Shown piece after piece: positions 35,918 to 48,443 of a stretch of 64,000 bases of DNA. The notes under the pieces were generated by a model, which worked only from the letters and a program-made list of their open reading frames with translations, was not told where the DNA came from and ran no database searches. Source of the DNA: Acanthosepion lycidas (Eukaryota; Mollusca; Cephalopoda; Sepiida; Sepiidae); contig OZ010581.1 in assembly GCA_963932145.1 (NCBI GenBank), positions 83,231,302-83,295,301 on the forward strand, in the 5' to 3' direction. The translations under genes were made by a program, and so were the position numbers. Numbering within the stretch: position 1 is the first letter of the stretch; each line of letters opens with the position of its first letter.

Positions 35918-36224
35918 CCTATAAGTATCTTGATTTCAATATGTTGACTCCATGAGCAGCTATAATTTTGAAAAAAGTTAATTGAAACTTCTTTCATGAT
36001 TGTATTGCAATGCTATATTAGTGTTCCTCCCTGAACTATGAAGTGGTAGGAATAATTAAATACCCTAGCTTACAAACTTCAAATATTGGTCAAAGGACAT
36101 AATTCACTCCATTATATATGAAACAGTGGTAGGGAATTTCATTTTGATATCATTTTTCAGCTATCTGCTCTTGTGTACAAATTTTAAAGGTACATATTGC
36201 AAAACATTTTTCTGAATTTTTTAA

Positions 36225-37065
36225 AAAGTTTTTGGAACTTTTTGATGCAACTTGAAAAGACCAAGAGAAGCAAGGTAAAAATTTTAGCTTATGAAGAAAA
36301 CAATAATATTCGTACTATTACACAAATATTGATTACTAACAATCTTTTGAAGAATTCAGAAACGTATGGTAATAAATGATCAAGGACACCTAAATTGACT
36401 GCAGCAGGCTGGCATTGCTTTCTTTGAGAGACATCAAAAGGTGAATTGTACTCTAGAGGCCTTTAAAATATGCTTGATTTTAATATCACTACAATAAGTC
36501 TTCAGTGAATCAGGCTACCTTGTATTTCAGTCAAAAAGAAGGCTCCTGCTTTAACTGATAACCAAAAAATATACTGAATGGGCTAAAGAAAAGGTGCATT
36601 GGCCACTGGACCATGGAATAATGGAAAAAGTAATGTTATCAAAGAAGTTCAATTTAACCGGTGCTAATGAAATACAATGTTCTTGGTATGATCTTCAGAA
36701 GAAGCAAGTTTTTTGGCAAACATCCATTTAACAGAGAATCTGTATGATATGATGAACCTTTTCTTAGGTGTGTTAGGGAAGTGTCTTGTTTCATTTGCCA
36801 ACTACCATTCTGGGAGAAATATTGTATTCCAATAAAATAATGCTATGGTCACCAAGGTATGGTTTGAATGAAAAGTCATCATAGTTCTGGACTAATCTGT
36901 CAACTCCCCAGATTCTAGTCTTAGTGAGAACTTGTGGATCATCCTGTCAAGATGTATCTATAAACAAAGAAGCCAAGTTTGGAAAGAGGAACAGTAATCT
37001 TTTTTATTGGGTGTTGACTTGAAACTTTTGAAATTCTTGTGTTCTCAATACAAAATAAATGCATT
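36225..37065 (+). pseudogene. Tc1-family transposase relic
   Basis: The plus strand begins with an open piece reading KTKRSKVKILAYEENNNIRT ... NSETYGNK, the helix-turn-helix start of Tc1/Tc3-type transposases (ending KDPEAYG.K in relatives). It is followed in other frames by LTAAGWHC, KKFNLTGANEIQCSWYDL (the W.DEK.FNLDGPDG...YWHD block) and, near 36890, VNSPDSSLSENLWIIL. The last corresponds to the QSPDLNPIENLW.IL box holding the third catalytic acidic residue. Multiple stops and frame changes; inverted ends were not found. Confidence 0.8.
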
Positions 37066-37560
37066 CAACCAAAAGCCTTGTAATTATTAAATCCCCGCCC
37101 TCAACATTTATTTTCCCTTAAATGATTGTATCACTTGTTAATTGTTTCTACTCAAGCTTGTTACTAAGTATAGTTTAATATATTTTAGATTAATGTTTTA
37201 AATTTCTTACTTGCCTTTGTTAAATTATAATCATTACAATTATTTAAAAGTTTTTTCTGTAATTTATTTGCACTTTAAGCTAATAACCTCATGAAACTAA
37301 TTTTCTTGTATTAGTGTACTTAATTAATTGAATATGTGACATCAATGTTAAAATACGATGTTATTCCTTTGAAATGTATACATAAGTAAAAGTAAAGACA
37401 ATCTTTGGTTGTACACCATTTATCAGCTATAGTTATTAATATTTATTAATGTTATGCTTCAAAGATTAGATATAAATCACTTTGATTTTGAAAAGGCATT
37501 GAATGATTACTAAATATGTTATGCAGGACATTTGATTTTATTCGGTCTTGTACACACACA

Positions 37561-37567
37561 CATATAT

Positions 37568-37612
<45 letters not shown>
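37561..37612. repeat. (AT)n microsatellite
   Basis: About 50 bp of almost pure TA repeat. Confidence 0.95.
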
Positions 37613-37615
<3 letters not shown>

Positions 37616-38060
37616 CCAGTTATTCATTTCCAAGCACCTCTGTCTGTTAGGCTGGCCAACCAATCCCTGTTGCAGGTGCTTGCTGAGGCACAGCTGTGTT
37701 TAACACCCAGAGAACACACCTCTGGCTTATACTACAACTATACTGAACAGGCCTTAGTTACACTTTCTGGGAGAGAGTACATAATATGGCATTATCACCA
37801 TTTTGAACAAGACCAATACACTCAAACCCTCAGTCACGATGACTTGTGACTTCATGCTAACATAATCATCAACAGCTTCCAAGCCATTTCATCTACTCAA
37901 TTTCACTCACAAGGCTTGGATCGACAAATAGCATATTTTTCATGAACTTTTCAATTACCACATGCTGGGATCACCTCCACAGGCCAATGACATCAAGAAA
38001 TCATCTCCTGTCAAATCTATCATGGTGAGATTCAAACTTTGGTCTCATATCTATACATTA
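37613..38060. other. Unclassified higher-complexity segment after the (AT)n
   Basis: About 450 bp richer in GC than its surroundings (for example GGCTGGCCAACCAATCCC and CAGGTGCTTGCTGAGGC). It starts exactly at the end of the (AT)n run, as retroposons with simple-repeat tails do. The 105-codon open frame across it has no recognisable family. Probably a repeat copy. Confidence 0.4.
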
Positions 38061-38255
38061 TATATTAATGTAATTATGGATCTTGTAAATCCATTGTAGG
38101 GTCATTGGGGCACGACATGTACTGCAGTAATAGGTGTGTCAAGGACAAGATTCTGAGTTATCCTTTTCCTTAGTTGGCTTTCCTACTAAGACAGAATGTT
38201 CCAGTTTGCCCTTCTATCTTATCTATTTGAAAGATGTGTGGAGATGGATTTAGAT

Positions 38256-38365
38256 TTTTGCCAACCACACATTAGTGCAAAGTGATGTAGCTGTAGCCAT
38301 AATTTGAACTTGTATCACTAATTAAACGTTCTGTGCCAATAGCCATTTTGCCAACCACACATTAG
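38256..38365 (-). mobile_element. Tiny tRNA-derived retroposon with 20-bp target duplication
   Basis: A 70-bp insert (38276-38345) lies between two identical copies of TTTTGCCAACCACACATTAG (38256-38275 and 38346-38365). On the minus strand the insert resembles a tRNA: an A-box-like TGGCACAGAACG, a B-box-like AAGTTCAAATTATGGC and tRNA-like spacing. It may be a SINE head without a body. Confidence 0.6.
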
Positions 38366-38369
38366 ATTT

Positions 38370-40089
38370 AACTTTTTGAGCTTGCATTCTATACAGATAT
38401 TTAAACTGCATTATTAATCATTATTTTTTAATTTCTCTTAAAAACTTTTTCGTCATTTCAGTATTTTGAAAATAAGCTGCCACTGTATATGTAGAAAATT
38501 TGAAACTGGCCATTTATGGTAAACTAATTTTTGTATTCAAGCTTGTCTATTTTGATCTTAGTTTTGATTTCCTCACTATGAGATTTCATTTTCTTTTTCT
38601 TTTTTTCTTTTTTTTTTCAATTTATATACCACAAAATCCAAATAATTGTTGTTGCATATTTAGAAATAAATTTTAATTAGTTAATTTCTTGAAAACTAAA
38701 AATAATTTAATAGCTTTTGCAAATGTATCTGTAGATTACAAACTGTTGTGAGATCTTAAATCGATTTTATACAAGAACTTTTGGGAAGTTTTTCAAACAT
38801 CATACTCTTTTACTGAAAATAAAGTAAAAAATTAACTTCATGTTTTCATATAAGTTATCTGCTATAATTGTCTATTTTATTTGAAAGTTATGTTTACTAA
38901 AAGAAGCTTGTATACAATTATAATAAATTATTTATATAGATATATGCAAACTTATCTATGCTTAAATTCTCATCATCGATAGGTTTGGTTTATTTTTTTA
39001 GGTAATCATTATGATTGTTGGTTGTCAATTGCAGTTTTGAAATACAAAATTAAACTTATTTCCAGATCATTAATTTCTATTTTATGATCACATACAGTGT
39101 TTAGAATAAGTTTTGTTTTAATTCAGATAATCAGTTGCCTATTTCTAAAAGGCACACAACATTAGAAATTTGCTAGTTTTGGATTAAACATTCCTAAAAT
39201 TATCTTTCTCTCACTTTACAGAATTTCATTTTGACTTTTGTTGTCACGCTAGCTGCAATTGTCAATTTAGAAAGAATCTGCTCAAGCAACTTTAAAAAGG
39301 CTTTAAAGATTTAATTTCAGTTATCAGCTTCACTTAATGACAATTTAATGAAGTAGCTTTTCATTAAGATTTAATTTTCTTTAATTTGTATTATCTTGAA
39401 TGCATACTTTCCAATTTATCTTCAAAAGCCATCTTTTACTTCATAACGATACAGTAGTAAGTTTTGACATATATCTTGTAGCTTATTTTGCTAGATGTTA
39501 TGTTAGGTTGGCACTCAATAGTTTTTATTTAGTAAAAGATAAAGGAAAATAGTTATCTTCTATTGCATAGTACTCTTTCACCTTTAGTAAGTAGTGTTTA
39601 GATAGATATTGTCTTGTAAATAATCTGTATCATATAAAACAGGCCTGCTTAAGCATCAACTCCCTTATCTGTTGGCCTTATAATACAAGACATGTCATAT
39701 CTGCTTTTTCTTTCTAAATAGCTTAAAATAATAGTTGCAATAATAATTAAGTAAAAACTTTTACTTAAAAAGTAAATCTTATAACATTTTTTTTCTTTTT
39801 TTTTATCCTTTCAATTCCAAGAAAAATACTTTTACATATATATTGAAATTATTGGAACAGTGATTTTTACATTATTAGTTCAATTCTAGTTATTAAACAA
39901 AACATACTTTTATTTCTCAATTTAAAATGTCTATACTTGCACACAAAAAAGGTATTTTATCACAATGGCATCTCTCTTTCCGATTTCTTTTTGAATTTGT
40001 AAGTTTGATGAATTGGATCATGATTACAATTCCAATGTAATAAATTATAACCATGGAATATTAGTGTTTGAATCTTATATATATATATG

Positions 40090-40127
<38 letters not shown>

Positions 40128-40485
40128 CCTCAAAAGAAAATTAACCTCACAATTTGACATATTTATTTAAGAATGTGGGTGCAGGTCTTCCAAATAAATA
40201 ATGCTTTCTATGACAACAATGTGTGTAAAGCTATCTTTCAAGTAGCTCTGGACAGTGGTCAAATCAAAAATGCATGCTCTTGTTCATCACTGCAAAAATG
40301 TATAGTCAGTGGTACTGTGTGGTATAATGTTTTATAGCTTAAAATCTACTCCAGTAATAATTTTATTGTGTTCCTTGTTTCAGAGGATAAGACACAAAGT
40401 ATTCAGATGTTTTGCTTTTCAAACTTTAAGAAGCCAACAGTTTTTATACCCAAAATTAGTATTACAACCACACTTTGAATAGCAA
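38370..40485. other. AT-rich intronic stretch, nothing recognised
   Basis: No gene or element was identified. A 30-base T run lies at 40093-40122. Confidence 0.5.
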
Positions 40486-40490
40486 CCCAT

Positions 40491-40966
40491 TGTAGCGATA
40501 GGTATTAGTTGTACCGGAGTTCATATTAAGAAGTAATATTAAACTGTAATTTAGAAGAATAAAGTTTGGAATTGTGAGTTGTAAAGTTGTAGAGTTCGTG
40601 AATGTTGGTAATAGTCTTTAACGTCTCACCGCAATGGCTAAAACGGGAGTTCTAGAAGGTTACATCTTGGCACTTGGTAGCAAGAAATGAGACGTGCAAG
40701 AGAGATGAATGAAAAGAAAACTCAAGGGAGTTTACATGTGTTGGGTTTTTATAATGGTCATGAGGCTCCCAGCATATGAGCGGGAAAACAGATTGGTCGC
40801 GTGCAGGCATTGATTGGTCGGAACTGACCAATCAACAAGCTAGATTGGAGGTGATTGACCAATGAATACTTGTTATATTTGCATGAAAGTAGGATGTTAC
40901 TTACCAAATAGGAAGAGTGCATTTCCTAAAAAGAGGTAAGGCTGGTTTGTTGTGGAAGATCCCACA
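40491..40966 (-). mobile_element. Probable solo LTR, 476 bp
   Basis: Starts TGTAGCG and ends CCCACA, flanked by CCAT (40487-40490 and 40967-40970). On the minus strand it looks like an LTR promoter. There are several CCAAT boxes (ATTGG on the plus strand near 40791, 40811, 40845; CCAAT near 40829 and 40859), then a TATAAAA (around 40750), then a transcribed-looking leader rich in CTC. No internal retrotransposon sequence lies beside it. It is unrelated in sequence to the LTRs at 33307 and 35671. Confidence 0.6.
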
Positions 40967-41587
40967 CCATCATCTAGTGGAGTACAACTCTAATGAAAAA
41001 TCTCCTCTCCATATTGTCATACATATTTGCAATCTTCAAAGGACTGATACCTTGAACCACTGTGTCTTCTCCTTTGTCAGCTGTTAAGACATATACAAGA
41101 CAAACACTTATTTCAGTTAGATAAGTGTGTGACCCTTGTACTATCAGCTATTAATAGACCAAATTCACTAAGCTATTTTGCTCCAGGCAAGAGCCTGGCA
41201 GTATCATGATGATGATTATTAAAACTACTACTACTACTTTCGAAGCATCCCTCATAACTTTGAAGAGACCAGGTTAAGTATTTAATATTGTAGATCTTTT
41301 GAACATTTTGTTTTTTTTAACAAAAGTTTGTTTGTGGGGGGGGGGTCATCATTATATAAAATTGTTCATTCCTTTCTCTAAAAAATGTACTGTTAACATC
41401 TTGAATAAATTTTTCAACTATTAAATGGCAGTTAGTAACTGAAAAACTTGTGAGAATTTTATAAAGAACAATCTGAAGTCATAAAAGTAAGCTCAAAGAA
41501 AATTCAATGATGACACTGTGTAATTAATAAAGTAAAATGTTTTTCTTTTTTCTTAATTTAAATAAAGGCTGTTTTGAAAATAATTTA

Positions 41588-42640
41588 GGTGCCTCCAAAA
41601 AAATTGATACCTAAGTTTAAAATACATTTTAAAAATTGAAAGATTTTTCTTAGTTTTTTTAGTTTTAATTATAAACTAATAGATTAAATTTAATTCCAAT
41701 AAACAAAATATTTTATATTTCAAACCAAATTTAAATTGATTGGAATATTTTTTTTTCTCTCCATATCAGTAAAATCCATAAACAGATTTATTAACCATTA
41801 ACAGATCTGTCAACATCAAATAATTCTCTTTATTAAATAAAAAAATTTTTACAAAGTAAAATTTACTTTCAGAAATGTGAACTGATTTAAAGTTTAATTG
41901 ATTTGAATTGCAACAAATACATTCTGACTTACAAAGATACCTGTTGAGAAAAATGTTAGAAATTACCTATATATTTAAAATTTATCATAGGTACCTCTCT
42001 TATTTTCTGATATTGTTGTGTATTGATGTCCGTATTTACAAAAATCAACACATAAAAAAAATTAGTATGAGAAATTTTAGTGTCTTTTTGCAGGGAAAAG
42101 CATTCTTTTGGAGATTCTTGGAAAAATCAGATAATTGTTAGATCTTAATGATACTTTCAGGACTTATTATTTTAGAAATGCTTCAATACCATTTTTTTTA
42201 CTACTGTTACCCCTTACTTATTTAATTTCATTAAATTTTGAGTAATCCTTTTTTTGTAGAGCTTAATGCATATAAACAGAAGCCCTTGTAGAATTTAAAT
42301 CAATTTTTGTTTTTTATCTAAATCAAAAAAAATCTGAATTGTAAAATACAAAATGCAATAAAACTAAGACCTTATTTAACTAGAAAAGCTTTTAATTGCT
42401 TTTATAAAAAGATATTATGAACATTATTTTCTTAAAAAAAAAAAAATAAAGTAATATCAAGAGAGTTGTCAATACCATTAGACACCCACCACTATATAAA
42501 AAAAATGGATTTCTGCCATATTTTAAATTAAAAGTAAATAATATTTGTTTCAAATCAGATTAATTAAACTTTAAATCAGTTAATCTTCCTCAAAGTTTCA
42601 GAAAAGTATATTTTTATTTTTGAAAGATTTTTAGTTAAAA
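41588..42640 (+). mobile_element. GGTACCT element, copy D (partial, rearranged)
   Basis: The left end, TA then GGTGCCTCCAAAAAAATTGAT, continues as ATACCTAAGTTTAAAATAC, as in copies A and C. TAGGTACCTCTCTTAT at 41987 recalls the internal junction of A and B. The stretch 42540-42610 is an inverted match to part of copy C (30530-30640). The right end was not found. Confidence 0.45.
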
Positions 42641-42644
42641 ATAT

Positions 42645-44170
42645 TACAGAAAATCATTTTTCTTAACACAGAGGGATTCAAAACTAATCCCCTTTTAGCC
42701 AATATATTTCCAAAAAGCTTTTTAAAAGAATGACCTGTTCAACAAAATTAATTCACTAATGAATAAATTCAGAAAATTTTGTTTAAATAATTCCCTGGTT
42801 TCTGGAATGTTTTTTGCTTTCTTAATCAAAAATGTACACAGTTTAGTGTGATACCCAATATTTCTCAATGTCAGTGTTTGAGCCCAGAGGAAAAAAAAAC
42901 AATAAAAATAAAACAATTATATTTTAACAGATAATCCCTATTGATAAAATTTATATTCCTCTATTCCCCAATGGTCGTTTGTGCCATATACAAAGCTAAA
43001 TTTAACAAATGTCAGTTACTTATGTAAAAAACTTTTAAAAATCTGATTTAGAAGGGAAAAAAATACATAATACCTGTTAACATATATTAGGCAAAACCAC
43101 CTCTTTTTCTCAACCCTTACTCTATTAAAATTCAATTATTAAAATCTGTTCCTGACTACTTAATTAATTCCCATGCATATAATAATTTTTTTTAAAACTG
43201 TTAATCTTTTAATAGTCTCTTTGTTAAAAAAAATGTTTTTATTTGCAATATGTTCTGTTGTCTGAGACTACTGATTCATCAGACCATATAATTCTTTTAT
43301 TACATAACATTCAAACTACACAATGTTTTTGTTTAAGCTACTATTAACTAATAGCAGCTATTTTACAGTGATGAATATCAGCTTAATTTCTTCAGCTTAT
43401 GAAATGGTAAGATACAAATTTGTTGATTTCTTTCTTTGCTTTTAATCATCAAATTTAAAATGTTTTCAGAAGTATAAAAAAATTATTAAAGAGTTCTACT
43501 GAACAAAAGTATTTCTTGCTCTTGTCTATAAGCTATGGCTATTTAAAAATTGTTTTCTGTTGTTTGTATTTTTAAGATCTTGGAAAATTTTCCATACTGT
43601 ACTAACAGATTTTTAATTTGGATGCCTTATATGAAAAGTTTAAATGTTTATAAAGCAATAAATTTTTATGTAGTTTAGATAAGAATTATCTAAATGAAAA
43701 TATTATAATTTTCATGTCAATATTTTACTGCCTGTTTTTAAAGATAGCTTGTATCTAAAGAAGATTAAACAAAGCTAAAATTTCAATACTATTAGACCCT
43801 GTACAAATAATCAATAATTTGGTTCTTAATGTATTATGAAAAAATTATAAAAAGAAATGACCTCCTACATTACATTCAGATGTTAACATTTTATTAATGT
43901 ATTATAATAATTTATATTATATAATATAATTTAATATAATTTATATTATAATCCTCTCTGTATTAATCCATTAAATCAAAGCTTTGTTTTTACTGCATTG
44001 CTATGTATTAAATCAAAATAATTTTTATGCCTGAATTTTTTTCTAATTCTTCTTTCTAATAATCTAACATTAATAATTAATTTTTCTGTACAATTTAAGT
44101 AAATGTTTGGTAACAGATATTGATTGTACATAGTCTGAGAGAATAAGTCATAAATAGTGGAGGTGTCAAC
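42645..44170. other. AT-rich intronic stretch, nothing recognised
   Basis: Only homopolymers and an AT-rich TATAATATAATTTA stretch at 43905-43950 are present. Confidence 0.5.
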
Positions 44171-44178
44171 TTGTGATA

Positions 44179-44811
44179 CAGTACTTTCTTAATTATTTGG
44201 ACATGAAATAAAGAAAAAAATTAAATTCTTCCAACATTTTTCAATTATTCAAACTAATTCTAATATTTAATCACAGACAAGATGTTTTGAGAATTTGTAA
44301 AACCATATGTTTATTAAGCAATTTGCAGTGTTAGACATCTATGTAAATGAAGCATAAATAATAGTTTCAATGTACATGGCCCTGGGTATGAACACCCAAA
44401 TGACCAATGTATTGTTGAAGTTCAACAGCCCCAATACCCAATTTCAAACACTGAATCAATGATTATGTTTGCCAAATGTTTAAGGATTGCATTTTCAACC
44501 CTTACAAATACACCAGCTTTAATCGAGCTTCGACAGTGATAGAAAATGTGAGGCCAGCTAGAAGTAGACAAAATTTGATGCATTTTTTCCATTAAAAAAA
44601 TAAACTAAATAAAAACCATGAAAATGTTATTTGATGATATAAATGTTGAATTTCTTTGTGAAAATTACTCTTTTTTTTTTTGTTTTTTTTTTCTTTTTCT
44701 TCCCACCCCCATTCTTATTCATAATTTAGGTATTCAATTATCCAGGATCTTGAATTGTCCAAACATTTTCAACTCCTGATCAAAAGTGTTTAGATAATCA
44801 AGGAAATACTG
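44179..44811. mobile_element. pogo/Tigger-like non-autonomous DNA transposon, 633 bp
   Basis: The ends are imperfect inverted repeats: left CAGTACTTTCTTAATTATTT, right (read inverted) CAGTATTTCCTTGATTATCT. They are flanked by TA (44177-44178 and 44812-44813). The CAGTA...CCT.GATTATC pattern is typical of pogo/Tigger elements. No transposase was seen inside. Confidence 0.7.
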
Positions 44812-45010
44812 TAATGCTACTCCTAACCTTATATTATTATAAAAATATAACCTGATACATTGGAACATAATGTTTTACTTATTTTTAAATAATTATTTTC
44901 ATAAAATTAGTATAAATGACATTCTTTCAAATTTAGTGCTATTCTTTGGCTGCTCATATAAATGGAATACTTTCTCAACCAGAACAGATAGCAAAAAGAA
45001 AATAAAAATT

Positions 45011-45035
45011 GTGTGTGTGTGTGTGTGTGTGTGTG
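45011..45035. repeat. (TG)n microsatellite
   Basis: About 12 TG units. Confidence 0.92.
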
Positions 45036-45069
45036 AATATGAATGGATTATGATGTAGAAAATAAAATC

Positions 45070-45715
45070 AGCAGGCCAACTGTATTTTTTTTTTCCAGGC
45101 TGTTCACATTAACTTCACACCACTGCTCTGGAGAAAGTTACAAATACATTTTTTTACCACTTAGCTAATGGGTAAATAGCAAAGCAGATTAGGTTCTGTA
45201 GCTTTGGTAGAGCTACCAGTCTAACAGAAATAGAACTGAATAAAAGTTTTACACTATGTCTGGCAAACCTTTTAAGAAAACTTCAGTTATACAGTGGATT
45301 GAGAAAATGGCTGATATAGAAGAATCTGTACATAACAATCATTTTATGTACAACTCTCATTTTGATGTGCTTATTGAATGCAGGCAAAAATTTGTAAAGA
45401 TTTTTCTTAGTAGTGCTCCACTTCTCTGCTGTATGCCTTTATCTTTAGCATAACAATTATCAAATTATAATTTTCTTTTATTAATGAGCATGTAATATTC
45501 TTATGCTTTGAAAAAGCAATTTCACTGAACAATTTTCTACTTTTTATAGTATTTTTTCATTGGCAACTTAAAAAACAAATGGGATTTTTTTTTTTTTTTT
45601 TCCATTATTTAACAAAAATTACTGTCCATCCCCATGAGCAATGTTAATAAAAAGAGCTTTTGAATGGTAACTTTTTAAGTGACAACAAAGACCTGTAAAA
45701 TACATATTTTTTACT
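45070..45715. other. Intronic stretch with a short unexplained open frame
   Basis: An ATG-started frame at 45256-45453 (MSGKPFKKTSVIQWIEKMAD...) has no family I recognise and no codon-level support; it could be a transposon scrap. The rest is AT-rich. Confidence 0.35.
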
Positions 45716-45721
45716 TATATA

Positions 45722-45903
45722 GGTACCTCCACGAGATCGCTAAAAAAAGAGCATAGCATGATGAAAAAGATGCCAAACTTGACGAAAACAAAATTTTATC
45801 GTCTAAATGTTTGTTATTATTAAGAGGAAAGATCAAGGTATTTTGGGGGTATTTTTTTTACATTTTTTAATCGTTCCTAGCACGTCTGAAATTTTTGTTA
45901 AAA

Positions 45904-45938
<35 letters not shown>

Positions 45939-47806
45939 AGTCAGCAAAATTGACCATTTTTTCCATTTTTTATTAAAAAAAACTGGAAATCTCACTTCGA
46001 AATTCTTTTAAATATCAATTATCATTTTTTCAAAACTTACTTTAAGAAAATCAGAAATTATAATGTTTATTTAAAATATTTTGAACCAAGCTTAACTTAG
46101 CTTCTGCGCCAAAAAGATGTAATTTGAATATAAAACAAAGCAGGTCATAAACTTTCGTGTCACTTGACATGTGATGAATGACATATTGACGGATTCCGTG
46201 AGATTAATTTGTTCTATGGAAGGAGAAAAGTGAAATAATTTACATTTAAGAGAACAATTTATTTACCTCGTTATTTTTAAGGAAAACTTTCAGTGCTCTA
46301 ATTTTTTTTTTTTTTTTTTTTTTTTTTTGTACTTAGCTTTCACCTTTACATTTACTATGTTTTATGGAAAATATATTCTAAAGAAATTAAAATAAGACTG
46401 TTAAGAGTGAGATTAAATTTCATAAGAAAGGTATCTAATTTATAGGTACCTTTCTTATGAAATTTTATCAGAAGTGTACATAAAATACTATAATTTTATG
46501 TACATTTATTACATTTTACTGTGTTTGTATTTCCATTCATTTTATTAATTTTGATATTTCATTTATGGAAAAATGTCATAACAGATTTTTATAAAAATAA
46601 GATCATATAAATTTCATAAGATGATACTGATACTTGTAGGTACCCTTCTCAATTGAAATTGAAAAATCAAATTAACTTCACACGTGTTTCACAAATATAA
46701 ATCTATATCTCAAAAGGACATTTACGAAACTGAATGCGCTTTTAACTAATTTTATGATATTTTAACAACTTAAATGTAAAAATCTATTATAATTAAAGAA
46801 ATAACAAATAATTGTATTAAAAATTCAGTATTTAAGTTAAATACTAGACAGAAACTCAATCCATGTGACTTTTTTTTTTTTTTTTTATTGCATACATGAT
46901 ACTACTGGTCTTCCGTAGATTTGATTTACAGTGTTATTATTGACACAAATTATATTTTTTTTATATACTGTTGTTTGTTAGTTTGTAAAAAGCTTTGGAA
47001 ATTATAATCTGTAAATATATATCTACTTAATAACAATATTTTCCCCAAATATTAGAAGAATTAACAACATTTAATGTAAAAATAATAAAATATTTCAGAA
47101 ATAACAAATAATTGTTTTAAAAATTCATTTTTCATCGAAATATCTTTTTGCTTTCAGACAATATTGTCCATGTTCATTGAAAAAATAAAAGCAATTAAAA
47201 GCTTTTGAAATTAAATGATATTTTTGTTTTATTGTGTTTTGTATGTTACAATTCAGAGACAATTTTCAGGTAGAGGTGGTCCAAGCAAAAAAAAAAAAAA
47301 CATGATTTGGTTTCCTCAAAGCCTTGTGCTTTTAACTAATATAATCACTAATCTTCTCAAAATTGAAATTATAGAGTTTTTGTGCAATTAGTTAGGAGGT
47401 GGGTAATACATATGAAAAAAAAATATTTCTACCATGACTTTAATAAAAAAAAACATTTATAATAAGTTCCATCATTTGTGAATAGTTTATGAAAGTTTCA
47501 TTAAAATCTGACAATTATTTTTATTTTTTGCAAGATTTTCCAAATTAATGTGTGTCATACAGAAAAAAAAACGTGCTAAAATTTTGTTATTTTACTAGTT
47601 CCGGTGATACAAAGAGAAACAAGGTTTTTGTAATCAAAATTTAGAATGTTCTAAAAAGGAAAAATTTTTTAAAATAATTAAAATAATATTTGATCTTTCC
47701 TCTCAATAATAACACAAGCATTTAGACGCTAAAATTTTGTTTTCATCAAGTTTGGTGTCTTTTTCATCCTGCTATGCTCTGTTTTTAGCAATGTCATGAA
47801 GGTACC
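45722..47806 (+). mobile_element. GGTACCT element, copy B (long inverted ends, TA-flanked)
   Basis: The left end GGTACCTCCACGAGATCGCT and its continuation (GAGCATAGCATGATGAAAAA, then CCAAACTTGACGAAAAC) reappear inverted at 47725-47806, giving inverted ends of about 80-100 bp or more. TA lies outside both ends (45720-45721, 47807-47808). The interior matches copy A in blocks and has no long ORF. It lacks the helicase scrap seen in copy A, so that was probably a later insertion into A. Confidence 0.78.
46415..46465. repeat. Internal palindrome of copy B
   Basis: The arms AAATTTCATAAGAAAGGTA plus TCTA and TAGGTACCTTTCTTATG plus AAATTT match inverted in 22 of 23 positions around a 5-base spacer. 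The centre recreates the TA-GGTACC end motif in both directions. Confidence 0.88.
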
Positions 47807-48366
47807 TACATTGCATTTCTTTATGATATTAATAATTATGATGGGATCATTTTGTTGTCATTTAACCAGCTTTGACCCAAGTCTCTTTTCCCCTCTATGG
47901 ATGTTTACTTGAGCTTGTATGTGTGTATATTTGTTTAAACGTTTATTTAATTGGATTATACGTTCACTTTAACAGATAAATACATACAATAAGAAAAATT
48001 TTGCAGATTTATAACTTTTCAAACAAAATTGAACAAGAACTCTACCATTGTGGTATTGCCCACTTCAGAACATATTCAACTGTCAATAAATAGCACAATT
48101 TAAAAAAAAGCATCTTTTGGTCTACACATATTTCTTTTTAGTGTTTGTCTGTTTGTGTGGAAAATTGCATTCTGAAGTTGAAACTGTCGAAAGTACTTAG
48201 TATGTATCTTCCATCTGACAACAACTTGAATATAAGGAATTCAAGGAATTGATAGTAAGTTAACATCTCATTAAGTCTTGTTAGCGAAGTGATTTTTCCC
48301 ATTAATCACATGAACATTGCTATTTAATTCTTTGTTTCTTTATGATATAAAATTTAAGGTGCACAC

Positions 48367-48369
<3 letters not shown>

Positions 48370-48407
<38 letters not shown>

Positions 48408-48410
48408 CAT

Positions 48411-48440
<30 letters not shown>
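48370..48440. repeat. Compound (AT)n-(CA)n microsatellite
   Basis: About 34 bp of AT repeat, a short gap, then about 30 bp of CA repeat. It lies directly beside a repeat copy that starts at 48443. Confidence 0.93.

Positions 48441-48442
<2 letters not shown>

Positions 48443-48443
<1 letters not shown>

Noticed and set aside
37532-37849. A 105-codon coding gene after the (AT)n run
   Set aside because: The frame begins in the microsatellite and no known domain is present; more likely a repeat copy.
43905-43950. A structured AT-rich palindrome or origin-like site
   Set aside because: TATAATATAATTTA stretches like this arise often in such AT-rich sequence; no supporting context.
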